From the NCBI RefSeq assembly GCF_015209505.1, contig NZ_JADEYC010000039.1:1-64000 (forward strand): a stretch of 64,000 nucleotides of DNA, read 5' to 3'. Shown here piece by piece: positions 25,364-33,323 of this stretch. The first letter of the stretch is position 1; every line of letters begins with the position of its first letter. The DNA is from Saccharopolyspora montiporae (GTDB taxonomy: Bacteria; Actinomycetota; Actinomycetes; Mycobacteriales; Pseudonocardiaceae). Both the position numbers and the translations under genes were made by a program. Below the pieces are notes generated by a model. That model was not told the DNA's origin, did no database searches, and saw nothing but the letters and a program-made list of their open reading frames with translations.

Positions 25364-26827
25364 TCAGCCGGTCGCGGATTCGCGCGGCTCCGGAGGTTGG
25401 CACGCCTGCTGCACACCCGGCAGCGGGTGGTTGCGCACCGGAGCCGCGCGCTCGATCGTCAGCCACGCGACGATCCCGCCGCAGACGCACAACGCGGCCG
25501 AGATCAGCATCGCCCGCGCGAATCCCGGTCCGAGCGGAGCACCCGTGCCGGTGTCCGACAGCCCCGCGACCAGCGGCAGCACCGCCACCGCCAGCAGACT
25601 GGCCATCCGGGAGACCGCGTTGTTCACCCCGGAGGCGACGCCGCCGTGCTCTTCGCGGACCGAGGCCAGCACGGCGGAGGTCAGCGGCGCGACGGTCAGC
25701 GACAGACCGAACCCGAACACCGCGACCCCCGGCAGCACCCCGGACAGGTAGTCGGCGCCCGGTGCGGCGCGCGTCATGAGCACCAGGCCGCCCGCGCACA
25801 CGAACGGCCCGACCGTCATCGGCACCCGCGGTCCGATGCGCTGGGCGATCTTGCCCACCCGCGCGGACAGCAGCAGCATGATGACCGTGATCGGCAGGGT
25901 CGCGATCCCGGCCTCCAGCGCGGTGTAGCCCATGCTCTGCTGCAGCTGCAGCGACAGCAGGAACAGCGCGCCGCCCAGCGCCGAGTACACGACCAGGGTC
26001 GTGGTGTTGGCGCCGTCGAACTGGCGCGAGCGCAGCAGGGACAGCGGCAGCAGCGGCCGGGCGGTGCGCGCCTCGATGAACGGGAAGCTCACCAGCCCGA
26101 CCGCCCCGAGGACCGCCGCGGCGATCGACACCGCCGTCCAGCCGGTGGACGGGACCTCGATGAGCGCGTAGACCGAACCGGCCAAGCCTGCCGTGACCGC
26201 GGCGGCGCCGAGCAGGTCGGGGGTTCCGGTCGCGTCCGGGTCGCGGGTCTCCGGCACGCGCCGCAGGGCCAATAGCGCGGCCGCGGCGACCGGCAGGTTG
26301 ATGAAGAACACCCACCGCCAGGACACCGCGTCGACGAGCCAACCGCCGATGAACGGACCCAGCGCCGAGGCCACGCCGGTCAACCCCGCCCAGCGGCCGA
26401 TCGCCTGCCCGCGGTCGTCGTGGTGGATCGTGGAGTTGATCAGCGCGAGGCTGCCCGGGACCAGCAGCGCCCCACCCACGCCCTGCAGCAATCGGAAGAT
26501 GACGAGCGCCTCCCCGGTCGGCGCCAGTCCGCAGCCCAGTGAGGCCAGCGTGAACACCACGAGACCGATCGTGTAGATGCGTCGGCGTCCGTACCGGTCG
26601 CCGAGCGCCCCGCCGAGCAGCAGCAGCGCGCTCAGCGTCAGCAGGTAGGCGTCCAGCACCCATTGCAGCAGCGCGAGGTTTCCCCCGGTGTCGCGGCCGA
26701 TGACCGGCAGCGCCACGTTGACGACCGAACCGTCCAGGAAGGCCACGCCCGATCCCAGGATGGTGGCCAGGATGATCCAGCGACCGGACCGGCTCCGCAG
26801 CGGCGCGGCGGTTCCCGATGCGCCCAT
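25364..26827 (-). CDS. MFS drug efflux transporter, DHA2 (EmrB/QacA) family
   Basis: The 487-aa protein has about 14 predicted helices. DHA2 hallmarks are VAFLDGSVVNVALPVIGRD in helix 1, LGDRYGRRRIYTIGL (motif A) after helix 2, and WRWVFFINLPVAA in helix 6. It likely exports lipophilic compounds by proton antiport. It is divergent from an IclR gene; a 16-bp palindrome lies between them. TATGCT ends 6 nt before the ATG, so the transcript may be leaderless. Confidence 0.9.
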   Translation of the reverse strand: MGASGTAAPLRSRSGRWIILATILGSGVAFLDGSVVNVALPVIGRDTGGNLALLQWVLDAYLLTLSALLLLGGALGDRYGRRRIYTIGLVVFTLASLGCGLAPTGEALVIFRLLQGVGGALLVPGSLALINSTIHHDDRGQAIGRWAGLTGVASALGPFIGGWLVDAVSWRWVFFINLPVAAAALLALRRVPETRDPDATGTPDLLGAAAVTAGLAGSVYALIEVPSTGWTAVSIAAAVLGAVGLVSFPFIEARTARPLLPLSLLRSRQFDGANTTTLVVYSALGGALFLLSLQLQQSMGYTALEAGIATLPITVIMLLLSARVGKIAQRIGPRVPMTVGPFVCAGGLVLMTRAAPGADYLSGVLPGVAVFGFGLSLTVAPLTSAVLASVREEHGGVASGVNNAVSRMASLLAVAVLPLVAGLSDTGTGAPLGPGFARAMLISAALCVCGGIVAWLTIERAAPVRNHPLPGVQQACQPPEPRESATG

Positions 26828-26842
26828 CGCCCGAGCATAGGA

Positions 26843-26858
26843 GTGCCACCGGTGGCAC
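26843..26858. promoter_or_regulatory. Perfect 16-bp palindrome in the MFS/IclR divergent promoter region
   Basis: GTGCCACCGGTGGCAC is fully self-complementary and lies just upstream of a TATGCT -10-like element (26834-26839 on the minus strand) that would serve the MFS gene. It is a plausible repressor site; the adjacent IclR protein is the obvious candidate (inference). Confidence 0.5.
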
Positions 26859-26976
26859 GCGCGGGCCCGGCCGCGTAGCGGGACGGGGTCCGCCGCGGTG
26901 GGGCAGCACCGCCCGGAGTGCGGCGGCGCGGCTAGGATGGCGCCGGATTCGCCGGACCTGCGGAGGGCGGACAGGC

Positions 26977-27732
26977 GTGACCCGAGCGGTACCCGCGGTG
27001 CAGCGGGCCTTCGACGTCCTGGAGCTGTTCCTGGACGAGGCCGAGCTCAGCGCCCCCGAGATCACCGCCCGGCTCGGCCTGCCGCGCACCACCGTGCACG
27101 AGCTGCTCGGCACGCTGTCCCGCCGCGGCTACCTCACCCAGGTGCCCGGAAATCGGTACCGGCTGGGCGTGGCGGCCTTCCAGCTCGGTGCGGCCTACGC
27201 CGAGCGGCTCGACCTCGCCGGCGAGGGCCGGCTGGTGGCTGCCGAGGTCGCCGCGGACTGCGGGGAGACCGTGCACGTGGCGGTGCGCGAGGGCGCCGAC
27301 GTGCTCTACGTGGCCAAGGCGGACAGCAGCCACCCGGTGCGGATGGTCTCCGCGGTGGGCAAGCGGGTGCCCGCGCACTGCACCGCGGTCGGCAAGGTCC
27401 TGCTGGCCGAGCTGTCCGGCACCGAGTTCGACGCCCTGCTCGGCGATGGGCACCTGCCCGCGATGACCGCAGGCAGCACCACCGATCCCGAGCACCTGCG
27501 CCGGGAACTGACCGCGGCGCGTGCGCGCGGCTGCGCCCGCGAGCACTGCGAGTCCACCGAGTCGGTCGCGTGCGTGGCGGCGCCCGTCCGCGACCGGACC
27601 GGAGCCGTGGTGGCCGCGATCAGCATTTCGGCACCGATCCTGCGCTGGGACGACGAGATCGAGGCCGCGCACCGCGACCGGGTGCGCGACGGCGCGCGGG
27701 AACTGTCGCGCAGGCTCGGGCACCCGGGCTGA
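26977..27732 (+). CDS. IclR-family transcriptional regulator
   Basis: The 251-aa product has an N-terminal winged HTH (VQRAFDVLELFLDEAELSAPEITARLGLPRTTVHELLGTLSRRGYL) and a C-terminal IclR effector domain (ADCGETVHVAVREGADVLYVAKADSSHPVRM; GKRVPAHCTAVGKVLLAEL; RGCAREHCESTESVACVAAPVRD; a terminal ISISAP). The start is GTG at 26977 with GGAGGG about 9 nt upstream. Its target may be the divergent MFS pump; no catabolic genes lie next to it. Confidence 0.88.
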   Translation: MTRAVPAVQRAFDVLELFLDEAELSAPEITARLGLPRTTVHELLGTLSRRGYLTQVPGNRYRLGVAAFQLGAAYAERLDLAGEGRLVAAEVAADCGETVHVAVREGADVLYVAKADSSHPVRMVSAVGKRVPAHCTAVGKVLLAELSGTEFDALLGDGHLPAMTAGSTTDPEHLRRELTAARARGCAREHCESTESVACVAAPVRDRTGAVVAAISISAPILRWDDEIEAAHRDRVRDGARELSRRLGHPG

Positions 27733-27745
27733 GCCGGGACATCCC

Positions 27746-28180
27746 TCAAGCGCGCACGATCACCACCGGGCATTGCGCGTGCTGCGCGCAGCGCTGGCTG
27801 ACCGAGCCGAGCAGCGCACCGTAGAAGCTGCCGTGCCCGCGCGAGCCGACGACCAGCAGGTCGGCCTGCTGCGCGGCGTCGAGCAGCACCTGGGCGGCGT
27901 GGCCGTGTTCGAGGTCGCGCTGCACGGACACGGCGGTTCCGGTTTCGACCAGGATCGCGTCGACCGTCTCGTCCATCCCGTTGCGCGCGGAGCGCTCGAA
28001 GTCGTCCGGTGGCATCGGTCCGCCCTCCCAGCTGTAGAAGGCCGGGAACTCCCACGCGGCCACGGCCTGCACCCGCGCGCCGGTGAGTTCGGCCTGGCGC
28101 ACCGCCCAGAGCAGCGCGCTGCGGGCCGAACTGGAGCCGTCGACGCCGACGACGATCTTGCGGTCTGCCGTGTCGTTCAT
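27746..28180 (-). CDS. Universal stress protein
   Basis: The 144-aa single-domain UspA-type protein has KIVVGVDGSSSARSALLWAV at the N-terminus and the ATP-binding motif VVGSRGHGSFYGALLGSVSQ near residue 112, followed by CPVVIVRA. It is likely an ATP-binding stress or dormancy protein. The ATG at 28180 is preceded by GGAGGCAGCG. It is the gene after the SDR on the same strand. Confidence 0.92.
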   Translation of the reverse strand: MNDTADRKIVVGVDGSSSARSALLWAVRQAELTGARVQAVAAWEFPAFYSWEGGPMPPDDFERSARNGMDETVDAILVETGTAVSVQRDLEHGHAAQVLLDAAQQADLLVVGSRGHGSFYGALLGSVSQRCAQHAQCPVVIVRA

Positions 28181-28204
28181 CGCTGCCTCCGGATGCGTGT
28201 CGGA

Positions 28205-29041
28205 TCAGGTCGCGGCCTGGCCGATGAGCCGTTCGGACAGTTCGCGCAGCTTCGCCCGGTCCCCGGGGTCGTACGCCTCGTCGAGCGCCCGGCTGGGCCG
28301 GGTGCCGTGGAAGTACTCGCCGGTGACGCCGTCCAGCGCGGGGTCGCCGACCAGCCGCGCGGTCGCCTCGACCCCGTCGGCCACCGTGCTGACCGGGGTC
28401 ACCGCGGCCTCGCGCACCATCCGCGTGTTCATGAAGGTGGCCGGGTGCAGCGCGTTGGCGGTCACCTCGTCGGCGGGCAGTTCTGCGGCCAAGTCCAGGG
28501 TGAACATGATCTGCGCGAGCTTGCTCTGCGCGTAAGCCCGCATCCCGGTGTAGTCGTGGTCGAGCATCGGATCGGCGAAGTCGATGGCGTGCTGGCCCGC
28601 GGAAGCCACGGAGATGATCCGGGCCGGTGCCGCACTGCGCAGAGTCGGCAGCAGCAGCCGGGTGAGCCGGTAGCCCGCCAGGTAGTTCACCGCGAAGCGC
28701 AGTTCGATCCCGTCGGCGCTGAACACCCGCGGCGCCTCCGGCGGCCCGCCACCGACGCCGGCGTTGTTCACCAGCACGTCCAGCCGGTCGAACCGGGTGG
28801 CGACCGCGTCGGCCAGCGCGCGCACCTGTGCCAGGTCGGACAGGTCTGCGGTCGCCACCGCCAGCCGGTCGGCGTTGCCGCTGGTCGCGGCCACCTCGTC
28901 GCGAGCGGCCGCGGTCCGCTGCTCGTCGCGGCCGTGCAGCACCACCCGCGCCCCGTCGGCGGCCAGCCGGTGGGACAGCGCCAGTCCCAGCCCGCCGGTC
29001 GCACCGGTCACCAGGATCGTCCGGTCCTGCAAGGTGGGCAC
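28205..29041 (-). CDS. Short-chain dehydrogenase/reductase, retinol-dehydrogenase-like
   Basis: The 278-aa SDR has the nucleotide-binding VTGATGGLGLAL (TGxxxGxG), LVNNAGVGGGP, and a catalytic site with Ser in ISVASAGQ and Y-x-x-x-K in YAQSKLAQ. The ALHPATFMNTRMV segment and overall layout match the WW-oxidoreductase/retinol dehydrogenase-like group. The start is GTG 29041 with GGAG 6-7 nt upstream. It is immediately upstream of the USP gene on the same strand. Substrate unknown. Confidence 0.87.
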   Translation of the reverse strand: MPTLQDRTILVTGATGGLGLALSHRLAADGARVVLHGRDEQRTAAARDEVAATSGNADRLAVATADLSDLAQVRALADAVATRFDRLDVLVNNAGVGGGPPEAPRVFSADGIELRFAVNYLAGYRLTRLLLPTLRSAAPARIISVASAGQHAIDFADPMLDHDYTGMRAYAQSKLAQIMFTLDLAAELPADEVTANALHPATFMNTRMVREAAVTPVSTVADGVEATARLVGDPALDGVTGEYFHGTRPSRALDEAYDPGDRAKLRELSERLIGQAAT

Positions 29042-29168
29042 GAGCAGCTCCGATCCGTCGTCGGGTGCGCAGCCGCGGGAGTCCCGACGGCCGAGTGCGT
29101 CCAGTGTGCGTACGGTCGCGCTCGGTTGTCATCTGCAGCCGCGCGCGTCCGCCGGACGGGGCGTCGGG

Positions 29169-29483
29169 TCAGTCCTGCTCGACGATGGCCTGCGCGGCGA
29201 CGGAGGTGCAGGTGCCGAGGTCTTCCGCGGCCGCAGCGGCCTGGTCGAGGGCGGTGTGCACCTCGGAGTCCTCGGCGAGGCCGGGGGAGGCGTACGCGCT
29301 GGCGAGCATGTCCAGCTGGCGTGCCAGCGCTGCGGCGGTCGAGGTGAGGACCAGCAGTGCCTCGCGCGCCGCGGCGCGGTCCGCACCGCCGGTCGGCGTC
29401 CCGCGCGACGTGCTGTCCAGCTGCTCGCCGGCGCGCGCCTGCGCCTCCGCCGTCGTGCGCAGTTCTTGCCAGCGCGAGGCCAT
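29169..29483 (-). CDS. Hypothetical alanine-rich helical protein (104 aa)
   Basis: ATG at 29483 has GGGAGG 7 nt upstream. The product is rich in Ala, Glu and Gln and predicted almost entirely helical (AAAREALLVLTSTAAALARQLDML; AEDSEVHTALDQAAAAAEDLG), with no signal peptide or membrane helix. No family recognised. It resembles small helical bundle proteins. Confidence 0.6.
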   Translation of the reverse strand: MASRWQELRTTAEAQARAGEQLDSTSRGTPTGGADRAAAREALLVLTSTAAALARQLDMLASAYASPGLAEDSEVHTALDQAAAAAEDLGTCTSVAAQAIVEQD

Positions 29484-29524
29484 CGCTCATCCTCCCGGTG
29501 CCACGAGCGGGACCGTGGCACGAC

Positions 29525-29573
29525 ATCGTGCGGCTCCGCCGCGCACGGGCTGTGCGGCGGAGCCCCGCACGAT
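29525..29573 (-). terminator. Long stem-loop downstream of the crtB-like gene
   Basis: The 18-nt arm at 29525-29542 (ATCGTGCGG...CCGCCGC) pairs with 29554-29573 (GCGGCGGAGC...GCACGAT) with a 2-nt bulge and an 11-nt loop. It lies 47 bp after the end of the crtB-like gene (minus strand) and before the next gene, so it probably terminates that transcript. A second small hairpin, GTGCCACG/CGTGGCAC, lies just below it. Confidence 0.65.
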
Positions 29574-29619
29574 CGGAGTACCCGGGCCGCGCCGCGGCCA
29601 CACTCGCGTCCGCGGGCCG

Positions 29620-30585
29620 CTATCCGGTGCCCCATCGTGTGGCCAGCACCGAGCCCGCCGCCCGCGCGGCGGCACCGGCCCGTCGCGCGGGGCCGACCGC
29701 GACCCGCTGGTCGAACACCGCGTAGCCGGATTCGACGATGCGGTCGAGGATCTCGCCGTAGAGCTGGTGCGCGGTGCGCACGCACGGTCGCGCGCCGGCG
29801 TCCACCAGTCGGATGCCGGGTTCGGCGGCGCGGTAGACGGCTCGTGCGCGGGCCACCTGGTCGCTCAGTGCCCGGCGGACCGCGGGGTCGGGGCGCCCGG
29901 TGCGCAGGCATCCTTCGAGCCGTTCCCGGTCCACGTCGAAGGCGGCCAGTTCCTCGGCGGGCAGGTACACCCGGCCGCGGCGCAGGTCCTCGCCGACGTC
30001 GCGGAGGAAGTTGGTCAGCTGGAAGGCCCGGCCCAGCTCGGCGGCGTACGGCGCTGCCCGCTCGACCGGGCAGCGCGTGCCCAGCACCGGCAGCACCTGC
30101 AGGCCGATGACCCCGGCCGAGCCGTGCACGTAGTCGTCCAGTTCGGCGCGGGTGCGGTAGGTGCGCGGCCGCAGGTCCATGCGCATGGAGCGGAAGAAGT
30201 CGTCGAAGAGCGCGGGCTCGATCGAGTACCGGCGGACCGCGTCCACCACCGCCGCCAGCACCGGGTGCCGATCCTCGGCGCCGTCCCCGCGCAGCGCTGC
30301 GTGGAGCCGCTGCTGCGCGGTCCGCAGCGCGGTGCGCGGCTGCTCCGCGCGGGTGCGCGGGTCCGGGGCGTCGACGAGGTCGTCGATCCAGCGGGCGAAC
30401 CCGTACAGCGCGTGCACCGCAGGCCTGCGCGGCGCGGGCAGCAGCCGGGTCGCCAGGAAGTAGGTCCGCCCGTGCCGGGCGTGCAGCTGCCGGCAGTGCC
30501 GGTAGGACCGGCGCAACCGGGGGTCGCCGATCCCGGCGGCGTCCAGCTCGCGCCGCGGTGCCACCGGTTCGGCGCCCCTGTCCAT
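29620..30585 (-). CDS. crtB: Phytoene/squalene synthase family protein
   Basis: The 321-aa product is a head-to-head prenyl synthase, with the first aspartate-rich motif FARWIDDLVD near residue 66 and the second FLRDVGEDLRRGRVYLP near 195, plus YVHGSAGVIGLQVLPVL in between. The length and motif wording favour phytoene synthase over squalene synthase, but a hopanoid/squalene role cannot be excluded because no crtI, crtE or hpn neighbours are in the window. It joins two GGPP (or FPP) molecules. It starts at ATG 30585 with only a weak ribosome site. Confidence 0.82.
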   Translation of the reverse strand: MDRGAEPVAPRRELDAAGIGDPRLRRSYRHCRQLHARHGRTYFLATRLLPAPRRPAVHALYGFARWIDDLVDAPDPRTRAEQPRTALRTAQQRLHAALRGDGAEDRHPVLAAVVDAVRRYSIEPALFDDFFRSMRMDLRPRTYRTRAELDDYVHGSAGVIGLQVLPVLGTRCPVERAAPYAAELGRAFQLTNFLRDVGEDLRRGRVYLPAEELAAFDVDRERLEGCLRTGRPDPAVRRALSDQVARARAVYRAAEPGIRLVDAGARPCVRTAHQLYGEILDRIVESGYAVFDQRVAVGPARRAGAAARAAGSVLATRWGTG

Positions 30586-30671
30586 ACCGGAATCTCAGCA
30601 CATGCGCGCAGCCCCGCGCGCCGGACGGGCGGTGGCGGTGATCCCGCCCACCGCGACCGCGCGCCCGGCGG

Positions 30672-31301
30672 TCAGGACGGCTCGCGAGCGGGCCCGTTGC
30701 GCAGGCCGTCGAAGGCGATCGTGATGATCGCGTCGGCGATCTCGGTCGACTGCAGGCTGCGGGACGGGCGGTACCACTCGTTGATCGAGTTGACCATGCC
30801 GAACAGCAGCCTGCTGGTCAGCGCCGGGTCCACATCGGGCCGGATACCGCCCTCGGACTCGGCTTGCTTGACGAGGTCGCTGACGATGCGGTCGAACTCC
30901 CGGCGTCGGGCCAGCGCCTGGCGCTCGATCCGGGTGTTGCCGCGGATCCGCAACAGCAGCGTCACGAACGGCAGCTCGGCGACCAGGACCGAGACGCTGC
31001 GACGCAGGACGTGTTCCAGGCGGTCCAGGGCACTGCCGGTGGTCGAGGCCTTCTCCTCGGTGACCGCGAACAACGCGTCCAGCGCGCGGTTGACGCTCAG
31101 CCGCAGCAGTTCGTCCTTACTGGACACGTGGTAGTAGATCGCCGATTTGGTGATCCCGAGCCGCTGCGCGAGGTCTTCCATGCTGGTGCCCTCGTAGCCG
31201 CGCTCGTTGAACACCCGCACCGCCACGTCCAGCAGCGTGCCGAGGTCGTAGCCCGGACGACCTCGGCGGCCGGATCCCCGTCCCGTGTTGCCCTCCATCA
31301 T
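30672..31301 (-). CDS. paaR: TetR-family regulator, probable PaaR of phenylacetate genes
   Basis: The 209-aa product has a TetR HTH (LLDVAVRVFNERGYEGTSMEDLAQRLGITKSAIYYHVSSKDELL, residues about 22-66) and an all-helical ligand domain with a C-terminal LLFGMVNSINEWYRPS. It follows paaI and paaK on the same strand, 23 bp after paaK, and closely resembles actinobacterial PaaR repressors that sense phenylacetyl-CoA. Two ATG codons are adjacent (31301 and 31298). GATACT lies just upstream, so it may also be transcribed as a leaderless mRNA. Confidence 0.83.
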   Translation of the reverse strand: MMEGNTGRGSGRRGRPGYDLGTLLDVAVRVFNERGYEGTSMEDLAQRLGITKSAIYYHVSSKDELLRLSVNRALDALFAVTEEKASTTGSALDRLEHVLRRSVSVLVAELPFVTLLLRIRGNTRIERQALARRREFDRIVSDLVKQAESEGGIRPDVDPALTSRLLFGMVNSINEWYRPSRSLQSTEIADAIITIAFDGLRNGPAREPS

Positions 31302-31324
31302 GTCCAGTATCCCAACCGTCCCGC

Positions 31325-32665
31325 TCAGGCGTCGCGCCGATCCACCACCCGGCGCAGTTTGCCCACGGAGCGCTCCAGCGTGTCGGGGTCCACCACGGTG
31401 ACCTCGGTGCTGATCCCGACGCCGTCCTTGATGCCCTTGGCGAGTTCGGTGGCCGCCGGGTCGCGCCGCACGCCGGGGCAGTCGGGCCGGGCCTCCACGC
31501 GCACGGTCATCTTGTCCATCCGCCCCTCGCGGGTGAGCACCAGCTGGAAGTGCGGGGACATCCCCTGCGTGTGCAGCACGAGCTCCTCGATCTGGGTGGG
31601 GTAGACGTTGACCCCGCGCAGGATGATCATGTCGTCGCTGCGGCCGGTCACCTTGGCCATGCGCCGCATCGAGCGCGCGGTGCCCGGCAGCAGCCGGGTG
31701 AGGTCCTTGGTGCGGTAGCGGATGATCGGCAGCGCTTCCTTGGTCAGCGAGGTGAACACCAGCTCGCCCTCGGACCCGTCCGGCAGCACCTCGCCGGTGA
31801 ACGGGTCGATGACCTCCGGGTAGAAGTGGTCTTCCCAGATGTGCAGGCCGTCCTTGGTCTCGGCGCACTCGGCGGCCACGCCCGGCCCCATCACCTCGGA
31901 CAGCCCGTAGATGTCCACCGCGTCGATGTCCAGGCGCTCCTCGATCTCCACGCGCATCTGCTCGGTCCACGGCTCGGCGCCGAAGATGCCCACGCGCAGC
32001 GAGGTGGACCGGGGGTCGATGCCCTGGCGTTCGAACTCGTCGAGCAGCGTGAGCATGTAGGAGGGCGTGACCATGATGATCTCGGGCCGGAAGTCCTCGA
32101 TGATCTGCACCTGCCGGGCGGTCATCCCGCCGGAGGCGGGCACCACGGTGCAGCCGAGCCGTTCGGCGCCGTAGTGCGCGCCCATCCCACCGGTGAACAG
32201 CCCGTAGCCGAACGCGACGTGCACCATGTGCCCGGGGCGCCCACCGGCGGCCCGGATCGAGCGGGCCACGACGTCCGACCACGCGTCGAGGTCGTTGTCG
32301 GTGTAGCCGACGACGGTCGGCTTGCCGGTGGTGCCGCTGGAGGCGTGCAGCCTGCGCACGTTCGACATGGGCTCGGCCAACATGCCGAACGGGTAGTTGT
32401 CGCGCAGGTCGTGCTTGGTGGTGAACGGGAACTTCGCCAGATCGGCGAGGCTGGACAGGTCCTCCGGGCGGACTCCGGCCGCGTCGAACCGCTCGCGGTA
32501 CACGGCGACGTTGTCGTAGGCGCGGCGCAGGGTCTGCTGCAGCCGGTCGAACTGCACGGCGGCGAGCTCGTCGGCGGAGTAGCGCTCCGCGGGGTCGAGC
32601 TCCTCGGGGCGGGGCGCGGTCCCGAGCCTGCGCGTCGATGTCAGCGACGTCGTCGTCCCCGTCAT
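31325..32665 (-). CDS. paaK: Phenylacetate-CoA ligase
   Basis: The 446-aa AMP-forming ligase activates phenylacetate with ATP and CoA. Motifs include the P-loop LHASSGTTGKPTVVGYT, the GLFTGGMGAHYGAERLGCTVVPASGG segment, IFGAEPWTEQM, DIYGLSEVMGPGVAAEC, and the C-terminal TGRSDDMIILRGVNVYPTQIEE. Length and motifs are typical of PaaK. Its ATG overlaps the paaI stop by 4 nt (ATGA), so the two are translationally coupled. Confidence 0.96.
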   Translation of the reverse strand: MTGTTTSLTSTRRLGTAPRPEELDPAERYSADELAAVQFDRLQQTLRRAYDNVAVYRERFDAAGVRPEDLSSLADLAKFPFTTKHDLRDNYPFGMLAEPMSNVRRLHASSGTTGKPTVVGYTDNDLDAWSDVVARSIRAAGGRPGHMVHVAFGYGLFTGGMGAHYGAERLGCTVVPASGGMTARQVQIIEDFRPEIIMVTPSYMLTLLDEFERQGIDPRSTSLRVGIFGAEPWTEQMRVEIEERLDIDAVDIYGLSEVMGPGVAAECAETKDGLHIWEDHFYPEVIDPFTGEVLPDGSEGELVFTSLTKEALPIIRYRTKDLTRLLPGTARSMRRMAKVTGRSDDMIILRGVNVYPTQIEELVLHTQGMSPHFQLVLTREGRMDKMTVRVEARPDCPGVRRDPAATELAKGIKDGVGISTEVTVVDPDTLERSVGKLRRVVDRRDA

Positions 32666-33099
32666 GGCTTGACTCCCTCGACTCTGAGTGTGCGGCTGTG
32701 GCCGCGGAATTCGGCGATCACCTCGTCGCCCCGGGTGACCGAGACGTCGAAGATCCCGCTGCGCCCGAACCGCGTGCGCTCGTGCGCCCGGGCGACCAGG
32801 TCGTCGTCCCGGCGCGCGGGCCGAACGTAGGTGATGTCGGCTCCCGAGGCGACGGTGGACGTCTCATGGCTGTCGTTGCAGGCGCAGGCGAACGCGGTGT
32901 CGGCCAGCAGGAAGATGTAACCGCCGTGGGCGTTGCCGTGGCCGTTGACCATCTCGGCGGTGATCCGCATGCGGGCGGTGGCGTGCCCCTCGCCGTTGTC
33001 GACGAGCTCGATGCCGAGCGCCCGCGAAGCGTGGTCCTCGTCGAACATCGCTTCGGCCGGGCTGGCCGTCGGGGATGCGGGTTGCTGCACCGGATTCAC
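32662..33099 (-). CDS. paaI: PaaI hotdog-fold thioesterase
   Basis: The 145-aa hotdog thioesterase has the PaaI signature MVNGHGNAHGGYIFLLADTAFACACN, where the Asp of ADTAFA and the HGNAHGG motif are catalytic, followed by HETSTVASGADITYVRPA. It releases CoA from ring-hydroxylated dead-end thioesters and protects the CoA pool. The GTG at 33099 with GAGGGC upstream was chosen because the frame upstream runs into the paa promoter. Confidence 0.93.
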   Translation of the reverse strand: MNPVQQPASPTASPAEAMFDEDHASRALGIELVDNGEGHATARMRITAEMVNGHGNAHGGYIFLLADTAFACACNDSHETSTVASGADITYVRPARRDDDLVARAHERTRFGRSGIFDVSVTRGDEVIAEFRGHSRTLRVEGVKP

Positions 33100-33107
33100 C
33101 GCCCTCA

Positions 33108-33129
33108 ACTGAACGAATAGTCGGTAATT
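33108..33129. promoter_or_regulatory. PaaR operator candidate upstream of paaI
   Basis: The 22 bp at 33108-33129 begin ACTGAACGAATAG and end CGGTAATT. They match the PaaR consensus I recall from Corynebacterium glutamicum (ACTnACCG-nn-CG-nn-CGGTnAGT) at most fixed positions, including ACT, CG and CGGT. It lies 9 bp upstream of the paaI start codon. Consensus is from memory; binding is inferred. Confidence 0.55.
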
Positions 33130-33243
33130 AATACTGCGGCCTCTCGTCCTGTCAAGAGCGCGAGCGGGCGGGTCGGCTGCTGACTCGGTACAGCTTCCTG
33201 ATCCGCCGGGCCGGTTCTGGTCCCGCGCCGATCGCGGTGCTAG

Positions 33244-33265
33244 CGTCACCGAACGAACGGTCAGT
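33244..33265. promoter_or_regulatory. PaaR operator candidate upstream of paaZ
   Basis: The 22 bp at 33244-33265 contain ACCGAACGAACGGTCAGT (33248-33265), which matches every fixed position of the right part of the recalled PaaR consensus (ACCG-nn-CG-nn-CGGTnAGT). It is centred about 70 bp upstream of the paaZ start. Together with the site near paaI it would place both divergent paa transcripts under one regulator. Confidence 0.62.
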
Positions 33266-33323
33266 TAAAGAATTCGACCGGTTCACGACACGCCCACGAA
33301 CCAGGCGGAGGAGGTCGGGCTGC

